From Septoria linicola (taxonomy: Eukaryota; Ascomycota; Dothideomycetes; Mycosphaerellales; Mycosphaerellaceae), in the NCBI GenBank assembly GCA_024114885.1, contig CP099419.1, forward strand, positions 930,001 through 994,000: DNA of 64,000 nucleotides, given 5' to 3'. The position numbers were made by a program, and so were the translations under genes. Numbering within the stretch: the first letter of the stretch is position 1; every line of letters starts with the position of its first letter. Below, one piece after another: positions 1 to 12,712 of the stretch. The notes under the pieces are model-generated. The model was not told the origin of the DNA. It did not search any database and saw only the letters and a list, made by a program, of their open reading frames with translations.

Positions 1-3000
1 AGTTATATAAAGAGTTTCTTTCCTTCCTAAACCTATACTAATAGCTAAGAGGGAGGAGGCTTCTACTAGTCTAGACTAGGAGCACCTAGGGTACTCCTAC
101 TAGCTTATAGAGTAGGCTAGCTAATAGTTCTTGGCCTTCTAATAGGTCTTCTTTCTAGAGCTGAACTAGGGAGATTCTTAATCTTAATATTCAAGTCTAA
201 TTCTCTACCTAGCTTATCTTTAAAGAAGATTATATTAGTATGCTACTTAACAGCCTTTATATCTAGCTCCTAGAACTTCTATACCTTTACTATATTATTA
301 TAGTATCTAACAAATATAGTATCCTTTCCTCTATTTATTAGTTTATTACTCCTTACCTACTAAGACTATGCTCTTGTATCTATATATACTATAGCTCTAT
401 ATCCCTATACCTTAAGGTGGGAGACTGTTAGTTTGATCCTATTAAAAGCTTTATTAGGTAAGAGCTTGAATCCCTTAATATTAGGTCTATTTAGAAGCTT
501 ATTCCTTATATATATCTATACTTTAAGGGCTTCTAGCTAAAACTTAATAGGTATCTTACTTTCTTTAAGTATTGCTCTAATAGAGGCCTCTAATGTTTAG
601 ATAGACCTCTTAACTACTCTATTCTAGAGTGAATTATAGGCCTTAGTTAGCTTAAAGGTGATTCTAAAGTCCTTCTCCTACTATTTAATTAAAGTAGTAA
701 TCTCTCTAGTATTATTAGCCCTTATAGACTTAAGGAGTGCTACTAACTGCCTTTCTGCCTTAATCCTCTAGTTCTAAAGAGTAGTTAGTGTATCTAATCT
801 AGCTTTAAGTAGAAATGCCTATTTCTTTCTTAAGAAGTTATTAACAATCTTAAGCTACTATATAAAACCTTTTACTAATAATAGTAATAGTCTATAGATA
901 TCTACTAACATAAGGGCTAATCTTTTAGGTCTTCTCTTAATAGACTTGCCTAGGTGTTTCTTTATCTTACCTATTATATAGATCCTATACTTATACTCTT
1001 CCTAGTTAGGAATTAGAATTCTTTCCTTTAGGTTAGTAACTTTATAAAGGTTTGAGAGTAACCCTCTTCTAAAGTATATAAATCTTCTATACTATAGCTC
1101 CTACTATTTCAGATCCTTCTCTAATAGGGTAGTATAGGTATTATTAACCTCTATAGGATTATATAGTAAGTAATATAACTTTTCCTATAGGAGAGGTAAT
1201 ATCTTACTAATAAATAGAACACCTCTAACTAGCTTGGTCTTTATAACTGTTTAGCTATCTAGGGAGGTAAGAGTGAAATCAGGCTTCTAGACTCTAAATT
1301 GCTTACTAAACTAATCCTATAATATAAGATTTACTTTAAGATTAGGAACAAATAGTACTCTATTAAGTAGAACTTCTCCTCCTAAGATTCCCTTTATCTA
1401 TACTAGTCTAGAGTAGGTTATATAGAGGTATCCTCCTTCTACCTTGATCTATATTTTCTTCCTTAGTAGCTTTACTAATCTAAAGAAGGACAGTTAGTTA
1501 GTTATATAGGATAAGGTATAGGAATCTAAGAGCTATTCTTAGGGTAATAACTTGCCTTTAGCCTTAATTATAGAATAGGCCAACTTATCTTAGTTATTAT
1601 CTTCTAATAGGGAATTATTATTGCTTCTAGAACTAGAGTAAGTTCTAGAATCAGAACTAGAACTAGACTCCTAGGCTGAAAATCCTTTCTTTAGAATCTT
1701 TCTAGACTTTTCTATCCTTTAAAGCTACTTACCTATTTTCTAGACAACCTTCTTTAGCTTATTATATAATAATAACTTGTAGATAGCTTTCTTAATATGT
1801 CTAGCATTCCTTAGTAAAAGGGATCTTCTAACCCTCCCTCTAAGGAATAATCCCTAAGGGTCCTTCTAGTTCTTAGTACTATTTCTCTACTAGGACAGTT
1901 TCTTAGTAGTAGGGAGGTTAGGACAATCCTTCAACTAGTGCTTCCCTTTCTTATAGAGCTAGTATATTAGTAGGGACTTTCCTTAGTAGGGCTGCCTAGA
2001 ATAGAATATAGCTAGACCTATGTCTATCTTGTCTAGATTATCTCTTACCTCTTAGGACTTAAGTAGAAGGAGAATAGTGTCTATATCCAAGGATAGTTAG
2101 GTTATAATAGTATCCTTAGCTACTTAGTATAATATAGGTAGGGACTATAGGAGATGTTTTAGCCTTTTCTCTTAGCTCTAGTAGTAGGCTTCCTAAGGAT
2201 CAATCTTAGTAATCCTCTTACCTAGGCCTCTAAGGTGTCTCTATACTTCCCTAATTGTCTTATTAGGTAATATCCTAAATATAACAAACTACTTAATTAG
2301 ACCTATAGTATAGGACTTCAGGACTCTATTATACTTGTTCTAGAGAATTACTTATATCTTAGCTACTAGTATAGTAACATACTATGTCTCTAGCTCTATC
2401 TTATTATCTTTACTAATACTATATCTAATACTAAACCTATATACTATATTGTCTTTTAAGAAGTATTAATTCTAAGTAATATATATCTGAAGACTAGTGT
2501 CCTACTAAACTATACATAGGTTCTCTCTAATAATTAGTTAGCTAATTACCTAGAACTAGTCCTTTCCTTCTAGCTTGTCTATCTATAGCTTGAACTATCT
2601 CTTCTAGTTAGTTCTGTCCAGGATTAGAATCCTTTAGCTCTTCTTGTCCTCTTAGTCTATTATAGAAATAGGTGAATAGAATGAATAATTAGTAGAATGC
2701 TTTAGACTAGCTAAGGATTCTAGAGAAGGGTAATTTCTTATAGTAGGGAGACTAGCTCTAAGGGATAGGGATTCCTTATATTTAGGAAATTACTAAGACT
2801 TAGATCTTTCTCTCTTAGTAGAGTTTCTATTACTAGGTAGTAGGAAGGCTAAGTGGCCTCTTCTAACTCTAGTAATACTAGGTGCAATAGTAGAGAACTA
2901 GGTAGGTATTAATAAAGCAGAAACACACTACTGTCTTATAGAGATCTTTACTAACTTATATGCTACTAGGTACAAACTAGCTTCGTTAGTAATATAGTTA

Positions 3001-3384
3001 GGGAAACTTCTAGGCCCTAAATGTTTTCTATAAACTATAAGGGATATAAGTAACCTATACTAACATAGGTTACTCCTATTTAGTGTACAAACCTAGGCTT
3101 ATAACCTATTAAAAGTGGAGGGCGTTTATAGATGCTATATAATGTTAAAGAGGGTATAGCGTAGTAAAGAAGAATAGGGGATCAATCTTGAACTAACTTA
3201 TATATATAGTATAGTAGTAATATGCTAGGAACTAAATACAAAGTTAATTAAGTTAGTTATCTAAGAAGAGAAGAGAGAGAAGCAAGATATACCTCTTACT
3301 AAGCCTTAGGTAGATACCTTAGGTATCTAGAACTATGCTTAGAAGTCTATATCTAGACTAACTATCTAGGATACATTCTTAACA
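1..3384 (-). mobile_element. Truncated Ty1/Copia LTR retrotransposon (copy 1), RIP-inactivated
   Basis: This is the right-hand part of a Copia element that runs off the left window edge. Position n matches position n+9047 of the full copy at 6133-12431 from 1 to 3384 with no net insertion or deletion; the differences I read are mainly C/T and G/A. It reads on the minus strand: the LTR at 3107-3384 is the 5' LTR, followed leftward by gag, protease and integrase relics. The clearest landmark is a CCHC zinc knuckle at about 1921-1965, where TGG and TGT codons have become TAG and TAT. The right flank after the LTR is AGTAC; the left flank is outside the window, so the target duplication cannot be checked. 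No open frame survives. Confidence 0.9.
3107..3384 (-). repeat. Copia LTR (5' LTR of copy 1), 278 bp
   Basis: Same length as the LTRs at 6133-6410 and 12154-12431. It begins TATTAAAAGT (TG start mutated to TA) and ends ATTCTTAACA. Taken over the three copies, the termini are TGTTAA...TTAACA, the usual TG...CA form. On the minus strand the sequence just inside, 3088-3106, begins GGTTATAAGCC and is the likely primer-binding site; I cannot assign the primer tRNA. Confidence 0.9.
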
Positions 3385-4560
3385 AGTACTACCGTTATTA
3401 GTATTATAACGCGTAGTCTCTAGATAACTTAGATCTAGTAAACTATCGTCTTGAATATCGCTTCTATCTAGACTAGATAAAGCGAATAGCTCTACTATTA
3501 CTTAGTAAGGATAATATCTATATAGAATTATCGTCTAGACAGTACTATATTATAACGCTAGAGATAGCGTTATTCCTTATCTATAAACGAATAGCGTATC
3601 TAAGTCGTTATTATAATATAAAGGAACTCGGTCGTAGTTACGTATAGATTAGTTAGATCTTTAATAGAATAGTATAGTTACTATATTAGAACTTCTACGA
3701 CTTAATCTATTAGTAGCTAGCGCTTAATAAGCGCTTAATACTATAGAGATATACGAACAAAGTAGGTAAAGCTAGTTATAGAATAGGTTAGATATAGAGA
3801 TTTATTAATAGTATATTCCTTAAGTTTATATAGCTAATAAATAACGCGTTCTAGCTTATAATATACTCTAGGTATTATAGTACTAATAGTTAAAAGATAT
3901 AGGCTATTACTACGCCTAATAGCTTAGTTATCTATATTATAGTACCTACTCTTAGTCTAGCGAACGATAGTACTATTTATAGTAATAGTAGTATTATTAA
4001 AAAGATAAGAGATATATAAGCCGCTAATCCTAGACTCTAGTACTTGTTTCTATTTAGTAATAGCGCGTATAGTAACTCCTAGAGTATAATTAAGCCGATT
4101 CGGTATAAGGCTAGATATTAGTTTCTTACTAACGAATAATAGACTATAAACTACTAGCTCTCGATATCTAGAGTAAGTGTCGAGATAGTATTTAGTAATA
4201 ACTATACCTAGTTTACCTACGTATACTTTAGTAAAGGTCTACGGTCTATAGTATAGAAGGTTAGAAACTATTTCCTTATATCTATATTACTTTAGAACTA
4301 CCTTACTTACCTTAGAGTAGAAGAAGGTAAGATAGGCACTATTAATAGTATATTTAACTACTAGCTACTAACTCTTAAATAGTATCTCGTAGGCGAAGCT
4401 ATAGTCGATTAATACTCGATTAGTTACTTAGTTAGTAGATATAGCGAAGAACGTAAGAAGGAGAAAGCTCGTCGTATTAGTAATAGTATATTATTCGTAT
4501 CGATAGTCGTATAGTTATTTATATAAAGTATTATCTTAAAGCGCGTCTATCTTTTTAGTA
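3385..4560. other. RIP-mutated, CpG-containing DNA without recognisable gene
   Basis: This stretch separates the LTR of copy 1 from the palindrome cluster. It is very rich in TpA and nearly free of CpA/TpG, but keeps many CpG steps. A plus-strand reading of about 4190-4560 has fairly long stop-free runs interrupted only by TAG/TAA, so a mutated plus-strand gene may lie here. I could not recognise a family. Confidence 0.5.
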
Positions 4561-4599
4561 ATATATACTAAGACTTCTATCTCGACTATACCTAATAAT

Positions 4600-4682
4600 T
4601 AATTATAGGCGTAGTCGATAGACCGACTACGCCTATAATTAGCTCGACTACGCTAATAAATAGTTATTAGCGTAGTCGAGCT
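4600..4682. repeat. Two abutting perfect palindromes
   Basis: Arms 4600-4617 and 4624-4641 (18 bp each, 6-nt loop) are perfect inverted repeats. They are followed at once by arms 4641-4659 and 4664-4682 (19 bp each, 4-nt loop). The second arm, beginning AGCTCGACTACG, recurs with one change at 12713-12731 and inverted at 12777-12795. This suggests terminal inverted repeats of a DNA transposon or MITE rather than a host hairpin. Inference only. Confidence 0.7.
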
Positions 4683-4789
4683 AAAAGTCTTAGTAGAGTG
4701 TCTAAGGATTTAGATATAGAGATTATAGATTTATTTATTTAATTTATTAAGAATACTATTATTTCTATAGTAGTAAGCTACACGCTATA

Positions 4790-6125
4790 TACGCTATATA
4801 ACTAATTAAACAGCGAGAAATACCTTATAGTTGTTATAGGTAAATTAGCTAAAACACGCGTAATCGTCTTAACTCGCTTAGCTCTAACCCCTAATCCTTA
4901 AACTATAATAGGACTAATATTACTACCTTGTCTACTACTACGACTACCTCTACGGCTACTACGCTTACTAATACCTAGACGATAGTCTTTAATACGTAGT
5001 AGACGTGTCTTACGCTAGCGATACTCGATCTTCTTATAGACGTAGTTCGAATACTTACTAGTTAAAATACGATCGTTTCCTTTATCGTATCTACCTAAGA
5101 TATAGCGTAATCTAGCCTTATAGTAGTTTAGATACTTCTTATCCTAGCTAACCTTATAGAACTTAGCCTCGTACGTACGCTAGTAAGTATTCTTAGTATT
5201 AGCGCTAGTAGTAGACTATTAATCTATAGTAAGTAGACTACTTAGTAGTAGACTAGTCTTACTAGCGTATATTCTAGTACCCTTGTTAGGAGCCGCTCTA
5301 CTAGTCTTATATAGCGTCTTGTCTATAGAACCTACTAGACGACTACGAGGCTTCTTCTATATATTAGCCTATCTAGTTAAAAGGTTTTTAGTACTCTAGC
5401 GAATAGGAGTTAATAGTAGCGGTATAGTATTATCGCGGATTAGCGATATAGTATTACTATAGATTAGCGAGCTCTCCTTATAGATATCTAGTAGAGTACG
5501 TAGTAGATTACGAGGATTACGAGGAAGTCTATTTCTACTATATAGTAGACGATTACTAAGGAGATCCGGTATAGTACTACTATTAGTAAGTAGACGCGGT
5601 ATATTACTAAATATACTACGACCTTAAAGTAGCGACTCTAGATTAAACTCGTTAGGCGTATAGTAGTTCGATTACTCGCTTAGGTCGAGCGTGTTTCCTT
5701 CTTTAAAGCCGAATCTACTAATATTAGAGGTACTTAAGCTACGACGATTACGATTACTACTAAAAACTAGTAGTATTACTAATAGTATACTAGGCTTAGT
5801 CTCTAAGGCCGGTTCTATAGAGGCGCTAGAGGTAAAGTAACTCTACTACTATTATTCGAGTTACTCTTAAGTTAGACGAGGAAGTAGCGTTAGAGTTAGC
5901 GAGTTTATACTAACGAACTCGAACTCGTAGCTACTATCTATATTCTATTAGGTAATACGTTTACAGATCGGACTACCTCGTAAGCGATTTATCTCGAGCG
6001 AAGGTATATTAATACGTAATACTCTATATAGACGCCTAAGATCTAGATTAAGGCGCTTGGTATCCTTCTTTAGAAAGTCTCTCTTATCTAGAGGGTCCGA
6101 TATAGTACTATTATATAGTATATTA
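4790..6125 (-). pseudogene. RIP-killed ORF relic, unknown function
   Basis: Read on the minus strand from about 6125 leftward, one frame stays open for roughly 430 codons. It is interrupted only by TAG and TAA, never TGA, as expected when TGG, CAG and CAA are mutated by RIP. The C-terminal third is basic, rich in Lys, Arg and Tyr (about 4880-5200); the middle is rich in Ser, Asn and Leu. I do not recognise the family. Its position between the palindromes at 4600-4682 and 12713-12795 (after removing the Copia insertion) would fit a gene carried by a DNA transposon. The true ends are uncertain. Confidence 0.5.
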
Positions 6126-6127
6126 AG

Positions 6128-6132
6128 TAGTA
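6128..6132. repeat. Target-site duplication, left (TAGTA)
   Basis: Five bases, TAGTA, lie directly before the LTR at 6133. The same five bases lie directly after the other LTR at 12432-12436. A 5-bp duplication is what Copia integrases make, so 6133-12431 is one insertion event into older DNA. Confidence 0.88.
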
Positions 6133-6410
6133 TATTAAAAGTAGAGGGCGTTTATAGATACTATATAATATTAAGGAGGGTATAGCGTAGTAAAGAAGAA
6201 TAGGGGATTAATCTTGAACTAACTTATATATATAGTATAGTAGTAATATACTAGGAACTAAATACAAAGTTGATTTTGTTAGTTATCTAAGAAGAGAAGA
6301 AAGAGAAGCAAGATATACCTCTTACTAAGCCTTAGGTAGATACCTTAGGCATCTAGAACTATGCTTAGAAGTCTATATCTAGACTAACTATCTAGGATAT
6401 ATTCTTAACA
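6133..6410 (-). repeat. Copia LTR (3' LTR of copy 2), 278 bp
   Basis: Same length as the other two LTRs and closely similar. It starts TATTAAAAGT (mutated TG) and ends TTAACA. On the minus strand the adjoining internal sequence, AGTATAAGTAGGAG (complement of 6411-6424), is purine-rich and directly abuts the LTR, as a polypurine tract should. This fixes it as the 3' LTR. Confidence 0.9.
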
Positions 6411-6424
6411 CTCCTACTTATACT

Positions 6425-9400
6425 ATATAGTTAGATCTTTTAATAGATTATCTATAGTACTTAAATACTAGTCCTAATCTTGATTAGTTATTAAGTACTT
6501 ACTTTTTAGACTAATAACTAGACAGTACTAACTATTAATCTAACAAACTTTCTATACTACTATCTCCTATAAAAAGGTAAAAGAAATGCCTTCTATAAGA
6601 TCTTCCTCCTCTCTTATATAGGAGTAGATTATTTAGGACATAGACTATCTAGTAAGTTACCCTTGTCCTTTCTTATAGCTAATTCTAATAGCTCCCTAGA
6701 TTCCTTATAGCCTAGTCCCCTACTTAGTTATATTCTATATAGCTTCTTAGTTCCCTAATAGTCTTTAAAGTATACTATTCTTAGCTATAGGGATCTTATA
6801 TCAAGCTAGGGAGTAGAGTGACTATATACTAGTAGAGGAGATAATAGCTGCTATAGAGGAGGTCTTTAACATTAACTAGTACTTGGCCTTAGAGGGTATC
6901 TAGTTCAGCTAGGTGCTATATAGTAATATTATAGTTAGTGACAGGTCTAATATTAGTAAGGGCATTTAGGACTTTATAAAGTCTAACTAAGGAGGAGTTA
7001 AGTAACTAAAATCTTTCTTTTAGACTCTTCTTAGTTCAACTCTAAGGCTTAGAGTTATCTTTTATATATCTCTTATATAAGGTAGAGCTACCTTATAAAC
7101 TCCTAAAACTATAGTCTATTCTTTAGCTTAGTAAGACTATCTACTACTATCTCTTTTATATTTATATATTCTATAGAGATAAGTCTATTCTACTAGAGCT
7201 TTCTTATAGTATTATATAAGATATTAATGTGTTTAGACTTATTATAAATATGTAAGTCCTTAACTAGAGTAAAGGTAGCTTAGTTATTACCTTTTAGCTG
7301 AATTAGCCTAATTCTAGTAATAGTTTCCTAGTTACTAAGGATCCTTAGTTAGTAAGAACATTCTCCTACTAACTCTAGGTATCTAAGCTCTCTTAAAAGA
7401 GTACTAAGGAACTATAACTGTTTTATATATACACTTATAGCTATATATTCAGCTTCTATTATAGATATAGCTACAGATTTCTACTTCTTACTTATCTAGG
7501 AGATTGGTGTACTATAAAGGAAGAAGATATATCTAAGGATTAAGACTCTGTTAGTCTTATCTATTATATAGTCAGAGTCTATATATCTAGTAAGAAAGCC
7601 TTAACTATTCCTTAAGTATCTTAGACTAAGGTCTAGGTTTGATCTCAGGTATCTAGTTAGCTTCTTTAGAGCCTTTATATGTCCTACTATTAGATTACTA
7701 ATATAGGAGCTTAATCTTCTAAGAGTAAATAAAATGTCTGGTCTTGTAATAGTTACAAGCTATATCTATGTTCTAATAATAGATTAGTACTCCTATTTGT
7801 CATACCTTTTATTATTTAGTCTAGTAGGCTTTAGACTTTTATAGCTGTCTATTAGTAAAAGAGTTAGTAATACAGTCTCTTGACCTATTCCTATCTTAGC
7901 TAGGTTCTCTTAGATATAGTACTTCTAGTCAAGTTTTAGCTAGCCTTACTATCTGTTTCTTATTAGTCTTATTCTAAGAATCTTGTCTAGTTCTCTAAGA
8001 TCTTTGATCTTAAAGACCTTACTAAGTTAGTCTTTAAACTAGAGGACATCTTCTAGTCTCTCTATAGTAATAGGTATATTATTAATATAGATTAGGATTA
8101 TTAGGTCTTTCCTTTTCTTATAGATTAGAAGACATAGGTCCACTTCTAATTGTCTAAATCCTATTCCTTTTAGCTTTAACATATATAGCTGATTCTAGTC
8201 TCTTGTAGCTTACTTTAGCTTATAGAGACTCCTTAGAACTTATAAGACTATACTAGTTAGTAGATTAATACCTAGTAGTAGGATTATATAGATGTCCTTA
8301 TATAGAGTACTCTCTATAAATGTATTATTCATATCTACTTAGTATAGAACTAGGTCCTTCTTATAGACTATAGCTATAAATCCTCTTAGAGTATCCTACC
8401 TAACTATAGAGGCAAAAGTCTCTATATAGTCTACTCTATACTTTTAGAAGAACCCTCTTATAACTAGTCTTACCTTGAACTTTTTAATAGCTCTACTAAG
8501 CTTTCTCTTAATATTAAAGACTTATCTTAAGGTAACTAGGTTAGCCCCTTTTAGTAAGACTACTATAGTCTAGGTATTATTACTTATAAGTATATCTAGC
8601 TCCTTCTAAATAGCTTCTTACTAGAGATAACCCTACTTAGGATTACTTACTACTTCCTTATAGTTCCTTAGGATTAGAACCTCCTATTTATATATTCCTA
8701 CTTCTTTAGTAGCTAAGAATATAATCTCTTTAACTTCCTTTAAGAATTCTAGGTCCTATAGGATACCTAGGTTAATAGAGCTTATAGCTAAGAAGAAAGC
8801 CTAATACTCTAGAAGCATTTCCTTGTCTAGCTAACTATTCTAATCTAGCTCAAGCCTAATTAGCTTCAGCTTCTAGTTAAATCTATTAAGTTCTTAGGAT
8901 ACTTTCCTCTTTCTAAGAGTTTACCTTAGGGCTATCTACTCCTAATCTACCTCTATAGTTTCTTAGATAGAATTCTTAGATTCTTTCTTAACTTTCCTTT
9001 AGTCTAAGAATTTTCTATACTCTCTTATATCTTCTAGTAGAGGTAGAAGTTATATAAAGAGTTTCTTTCCTTCCTAAACCTATACTAATAGCTAAGAGAG
9101 AGGAGGCTTCTACTAGCTTAGACTAGGAGCACCTAGGGTACTCCTACTAGCTTATAGAGTAGGCTAGCTAATAGTTCTTAGCCTTCTAATAGGTCTTCTT
9201 TCTAGAGCTGAACTAGGGAGATTCTTAATCTTGATATTTAAGTCTAATTCTCTACCTAGCTTATCTTTAAAGAAGATTATATTAGTGTACTACTTAATAG
9301 CCTTTATATCTAGCTCCTAGAACTTCTATACCTTTACTATATTATTATAGTATCTAATAAATATAGTATCCTTTCCTCTATTTATTAGTTTGTTACTCCT

Positions 9401-12134
9401 TACCTACTAAGGCTATACTCTTATATCTATATATACTATAGCTCTATATCCCTATACCTTAAGGTAGGAGACTATTAGTTTGATCCTATTAAAAGCTTTA
9501 TTAGGTAAGAGCTTGAATCCCTTAATATTAGGTCTATTTAGAAGCTTATTCCTTATATATATCTATACTTTAAGGGCTTCTAGCTAAAACTTAATAGGTA
9601 TCTTACTTTCTTTAAGTATTACTCTAATAGAGGCCTCTAATATTTGGATAGACCTCTTAACTACTCTATTCTAGAGTGAATTATAGGCCTTAGTTAGCTT
9701 AAGAGTAATTCTAAAGTCCTTCTCCTACTATTTAATTAAAGTAGTAATCTCTCTAGTATTGTTAGCCCTTATAGACTTAAGAAGTACTACTAACTACCTT
9801 TCTACCTTAATCCTCTAGTTCTGAAGAGTAGTTAGTGTATCTAATCTAGCCTTGAGTAGAAATGCCTATTTCTTTCTTAAGAAGTTATTAATAATCTCAA
9901 GCTACTATATAAAACCTTTTACTAATAATAGTAATAGTCTATAGATATCTACTAATATAAGGGCTAATCTTTCAGGTCTTCTCTTAATAGACTTACCTAG
10001 GTGTTTCTTTATCTTACCTATTATATAGATCCTATACTTATACTCTTCCTAGTTAGGAATTAGAATTCTTTCCTTTAGGTTAGTAACTTTATAAAGGTTT
10101 AAGAGTAACCCTCTTCCAAAGTATATAAATCTTCTATACTATAGCTCTTACTATTTTAGATCCTTCTCTAATAGGGTAGTATAGGCATTATTAACCTCTA
10201 TAGGATTATATAGTAAGTAATATAACTTTTCCTATAGGAGAGGTAATATCTTACTAATAAATAGAATATCTCTAACTAGCTTAGTCTTTATAACTATTTA
10301 GCTATCTAGGGAGGTAAGAGTGAAATCAGGCTTCTAGACTCTAAATTGCTTACTAAACTAATCTTATAATATAAGATTTACTCTAAGATTAGGAACAAAT
10401 AGTACCTTATTAAGTAGAACTTCTCCTCCTAAGATTCCTTTTATCTATACTAGTCTAGAGTAGGTTATATAGAGGTATCCTCCTCCTACCTTAATCTATA
10501 CTTTCTTCCTTAGTAGCTTTACTAATCTAAAGAAGGATAGTTAGTTAGTTATATAGGATAAGGTATAGGAATCTAAGAGCTATTCTTAGGGTAATAACTT
10601 GCCTTTAGCCTTAATTATAGAATAGGCTAACTTATCTTAGTTATTATCTTCTAATAAGGAATTATTATTACTTCTAGAACTAGAGTAAGTTCTAGAATTA
10701 GAACTAGAACTAGACTCCTAGGCTAAAAATCCTTTCTTTAGAAGCTTTCTAGACTTTTCTATCTTTTAAAGCTACTTGCCTATTTTCTAGATAACCTTCT
10801 TTAGCTTATTATATAATAATGACTTATAGATAGCTTTCTTAATATATCTAGCATTCCTTAGTAAAGAGGATCTTCTAACTCTCCTTCTAAGGAATAATCC
10901 CTAAGGGTCCTTCTAGTTCTTAGTACTGTTTCTCTACTAGGACAGTTTCTTAGTAGTAGGGAGGTTAGGACAATCCTTTAACTAGTACTTCCCTTTCTTA
11001 TAGAGCTAGTATATTAGTAAGGACTTTCCTTAGTAGGGCTACCTAGAATAGAATATAGCTAGACCTATATCTATCTTATCTAGATTGTCTCTTACCTCTT
11101 AGGACTCAAGTAGAAGGAGAATAGTGTCTATATCTAAGGATAGTTAGGTTATAATAGTATCCTTAGCTACTTAGTATAATATAGGTAGGGACTATAGGAG
11201 ATGTTTTAGCCTTTTCTCTTAGCTCTAGTAGTAGGCTTCCTAAGGATCAATCTTAGTAATCCTCTTACCTAGGCCTCTAAGGTGTCTCTATACTTCCCTA
11301 ATTGTCTTATTAGGTAATATCTTGAATATAATAAACTGCTTAATCAGACCTATAGTATAGGACTTTAGGACTCTGTTATACTTGTTCTAGAGAATTACCT
11401 ACATCTTAGCTACTAGTGTAGTAATATACTATATCTCTAGCTTTATCTTATTATCTTTACTAATACTATATCTAATACTGAACCTATATACTATATTGTC
11501 TTTTAAGAAGTATTGATTCTAAGTAATATATATCTAAAGACTAGTGTCCTACTAAACTATATATAGGTTCCCTCTAACAATTAGTTAGCTGATTGCCTAG
11601 AACTAGTCCTTTCCTTCTAGCTTGTCTGTCTATAGCTTGAACTATCTCTTCTAGTTAGTTCTGTCTAGGATTAGAATCCTTTAGCTCTTCTTATCCTCTT
11701 AGTCTATTATAGAAATAGGTAAATAGAATAAATAATTAGTAGAATACTTTAGACTAGCTAAGGATTCTAGAGAAGGGTAATTTCTTATAGTAGAGAGACT
11801 AGCTCTAAGGGATAGGGATTCCTTATATTTAGGAAATTACTAAGACTTAGATCTTTCTCTCTTAGTAGAGTTTCTATTACTAGGTAGTAGGAAGGCTAAG
11901 TAGCCTCTTCTAACTCTAGTAATACTAGGTGTAATAGTAGAGAACTAGGCAGGTATTAACAAAGTAGAAACATACTACTGTCTTATAGAGATCTTTACTA
12001 ACTTATATACTACTAGGTATAAACTAGCTTCGTTAGTAATATAGTTAGGGAAACTTCTAGGCCCTAAATGTTTTCTATAAACTACAAGGGATATAAGTAA
12101 CCTATACTAACATAGGTTACTCCTATTTAGTATA
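6425..12134 (-). pseudogene. Copia gag-pol relic
   Basis: No frame is intact, but landmarks remain on the minus strand. A C-x2-C-x4-H-x4-C knuckle pattern can be read at about 10970-11012 with TGG and TGT codons now TAG and TAT. A GAG-pre-integrase-like segment and a Lys-rich integrase start lie at about 10150-9950. The reverse-transcriptase box reads Y-I-N-N instead of Y-V-D-D at 8078-8089, as G-to-A change of GTN GAY GAY predicts. RNase H would lie at about 7600-6900; I place it by order, not by motif. The catalytic Asp codons are lost, so no activity is expected. Confidence 0.85.
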
Positions 12135-12153
12135 TAAACCCGGGCTTATAACC

Positions 12154-12431
12154 TGTTAAAAGTAGAGGGCGTTTATAGATACTATATAATATCAAGGAGG
12201 GTATAGCGTAGTAAAGAAGAATAGGGGATTAATCTTAAACTAACTTATATATATAGTATAGTAGTAATATGCTAGGAACTAAATACAAAGTTGATTTTGT
12301 TAGTTATCTAAGAAGAGAAGAAAGAGAAGTAAGATATACCTCTTACTAAGCCTTAGGTAGATGCCTTAGGCATCTAGAACTATGCTTAGAAGTCTATATC
12401 TAGACTAACTATCTAGGATATATTCTTAATA
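12154..12431 (-). repeat. Copia LTR (5' LTR of copy 2), 278 bp
   Basis: The only one of the three LTRs that keeps the TGTTAAAAG start; its end is mutated from TTAACA to TTAATA. It sits upstream of gag in the minus-strand reading. The adjoining GGTTATAAGCCCGGG at 12139-12153 (minus strand) is the candidate primer-binding site. Confidence 0.9.
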
Positions 12432-12436
12432 TAGTA
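12432..12436. repeat. Target-site duplication, right (TAGTA)
   Basis: Matches TAGTA at 6128-6132. Removing 6133-12436 rejoins the older RIP DNA into one continuous stretch. Confidence 0.88.
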
Positions 12437-12712
12437 TATATATAAGAAAAGAGGTAACTCGAGTTATTATTTAAAGAGGAGGAAGAAAGAGAAGAAGCCT
12501 ATACGTTCTTTATATAAAGCGACTCTCTTACTCTCTAAATAGAATAAGTAGTTACCTAATTACTCGCCTAATTACTCGCTCGTTTACTATCTATATATAT
12601 ATATATATTAAGAAGTACTTAGTTAAAGTTCTATTTATCCTTCGAGTAACTCTATAGAGGAGCTTCGACCTTCTCTATAAACTATAACTTTATATCGACT
12701 ACGCTTATATCT

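Larger units (their letters stand above)
6133..12431 (-). mobile_element. Full-length Ty1/Copia LTR retrotransposon (copy 2), RIP-inactivated
   Basis: A complete 6.3-kb element: LTR 6133-6410, internal region 6411-12153, LTR 12154-12431, flanked by TAGTA on both sides. It is transcribed on the minus strand. Going leftward from the 5' LTR at 12154-12431 come a candidate primer-binding site (12135-12153), the gag CCHC knuckle relic (about 10970-11012), GAG-pre-integrase and integrase (about 10150-9900), reverse transcriptase with the mutated YVDD box at 8078-8089, and a polypurine-like tract at 6411-6424 beside the 3' LTR. Integrase before reverse transcriptase defines Copia rather than Gypsy. 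Every gene is broken by many TAG/TAA stops from G-to-A change, so the element is dead. The interior has almost no CpG. Confidence 0.93.
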
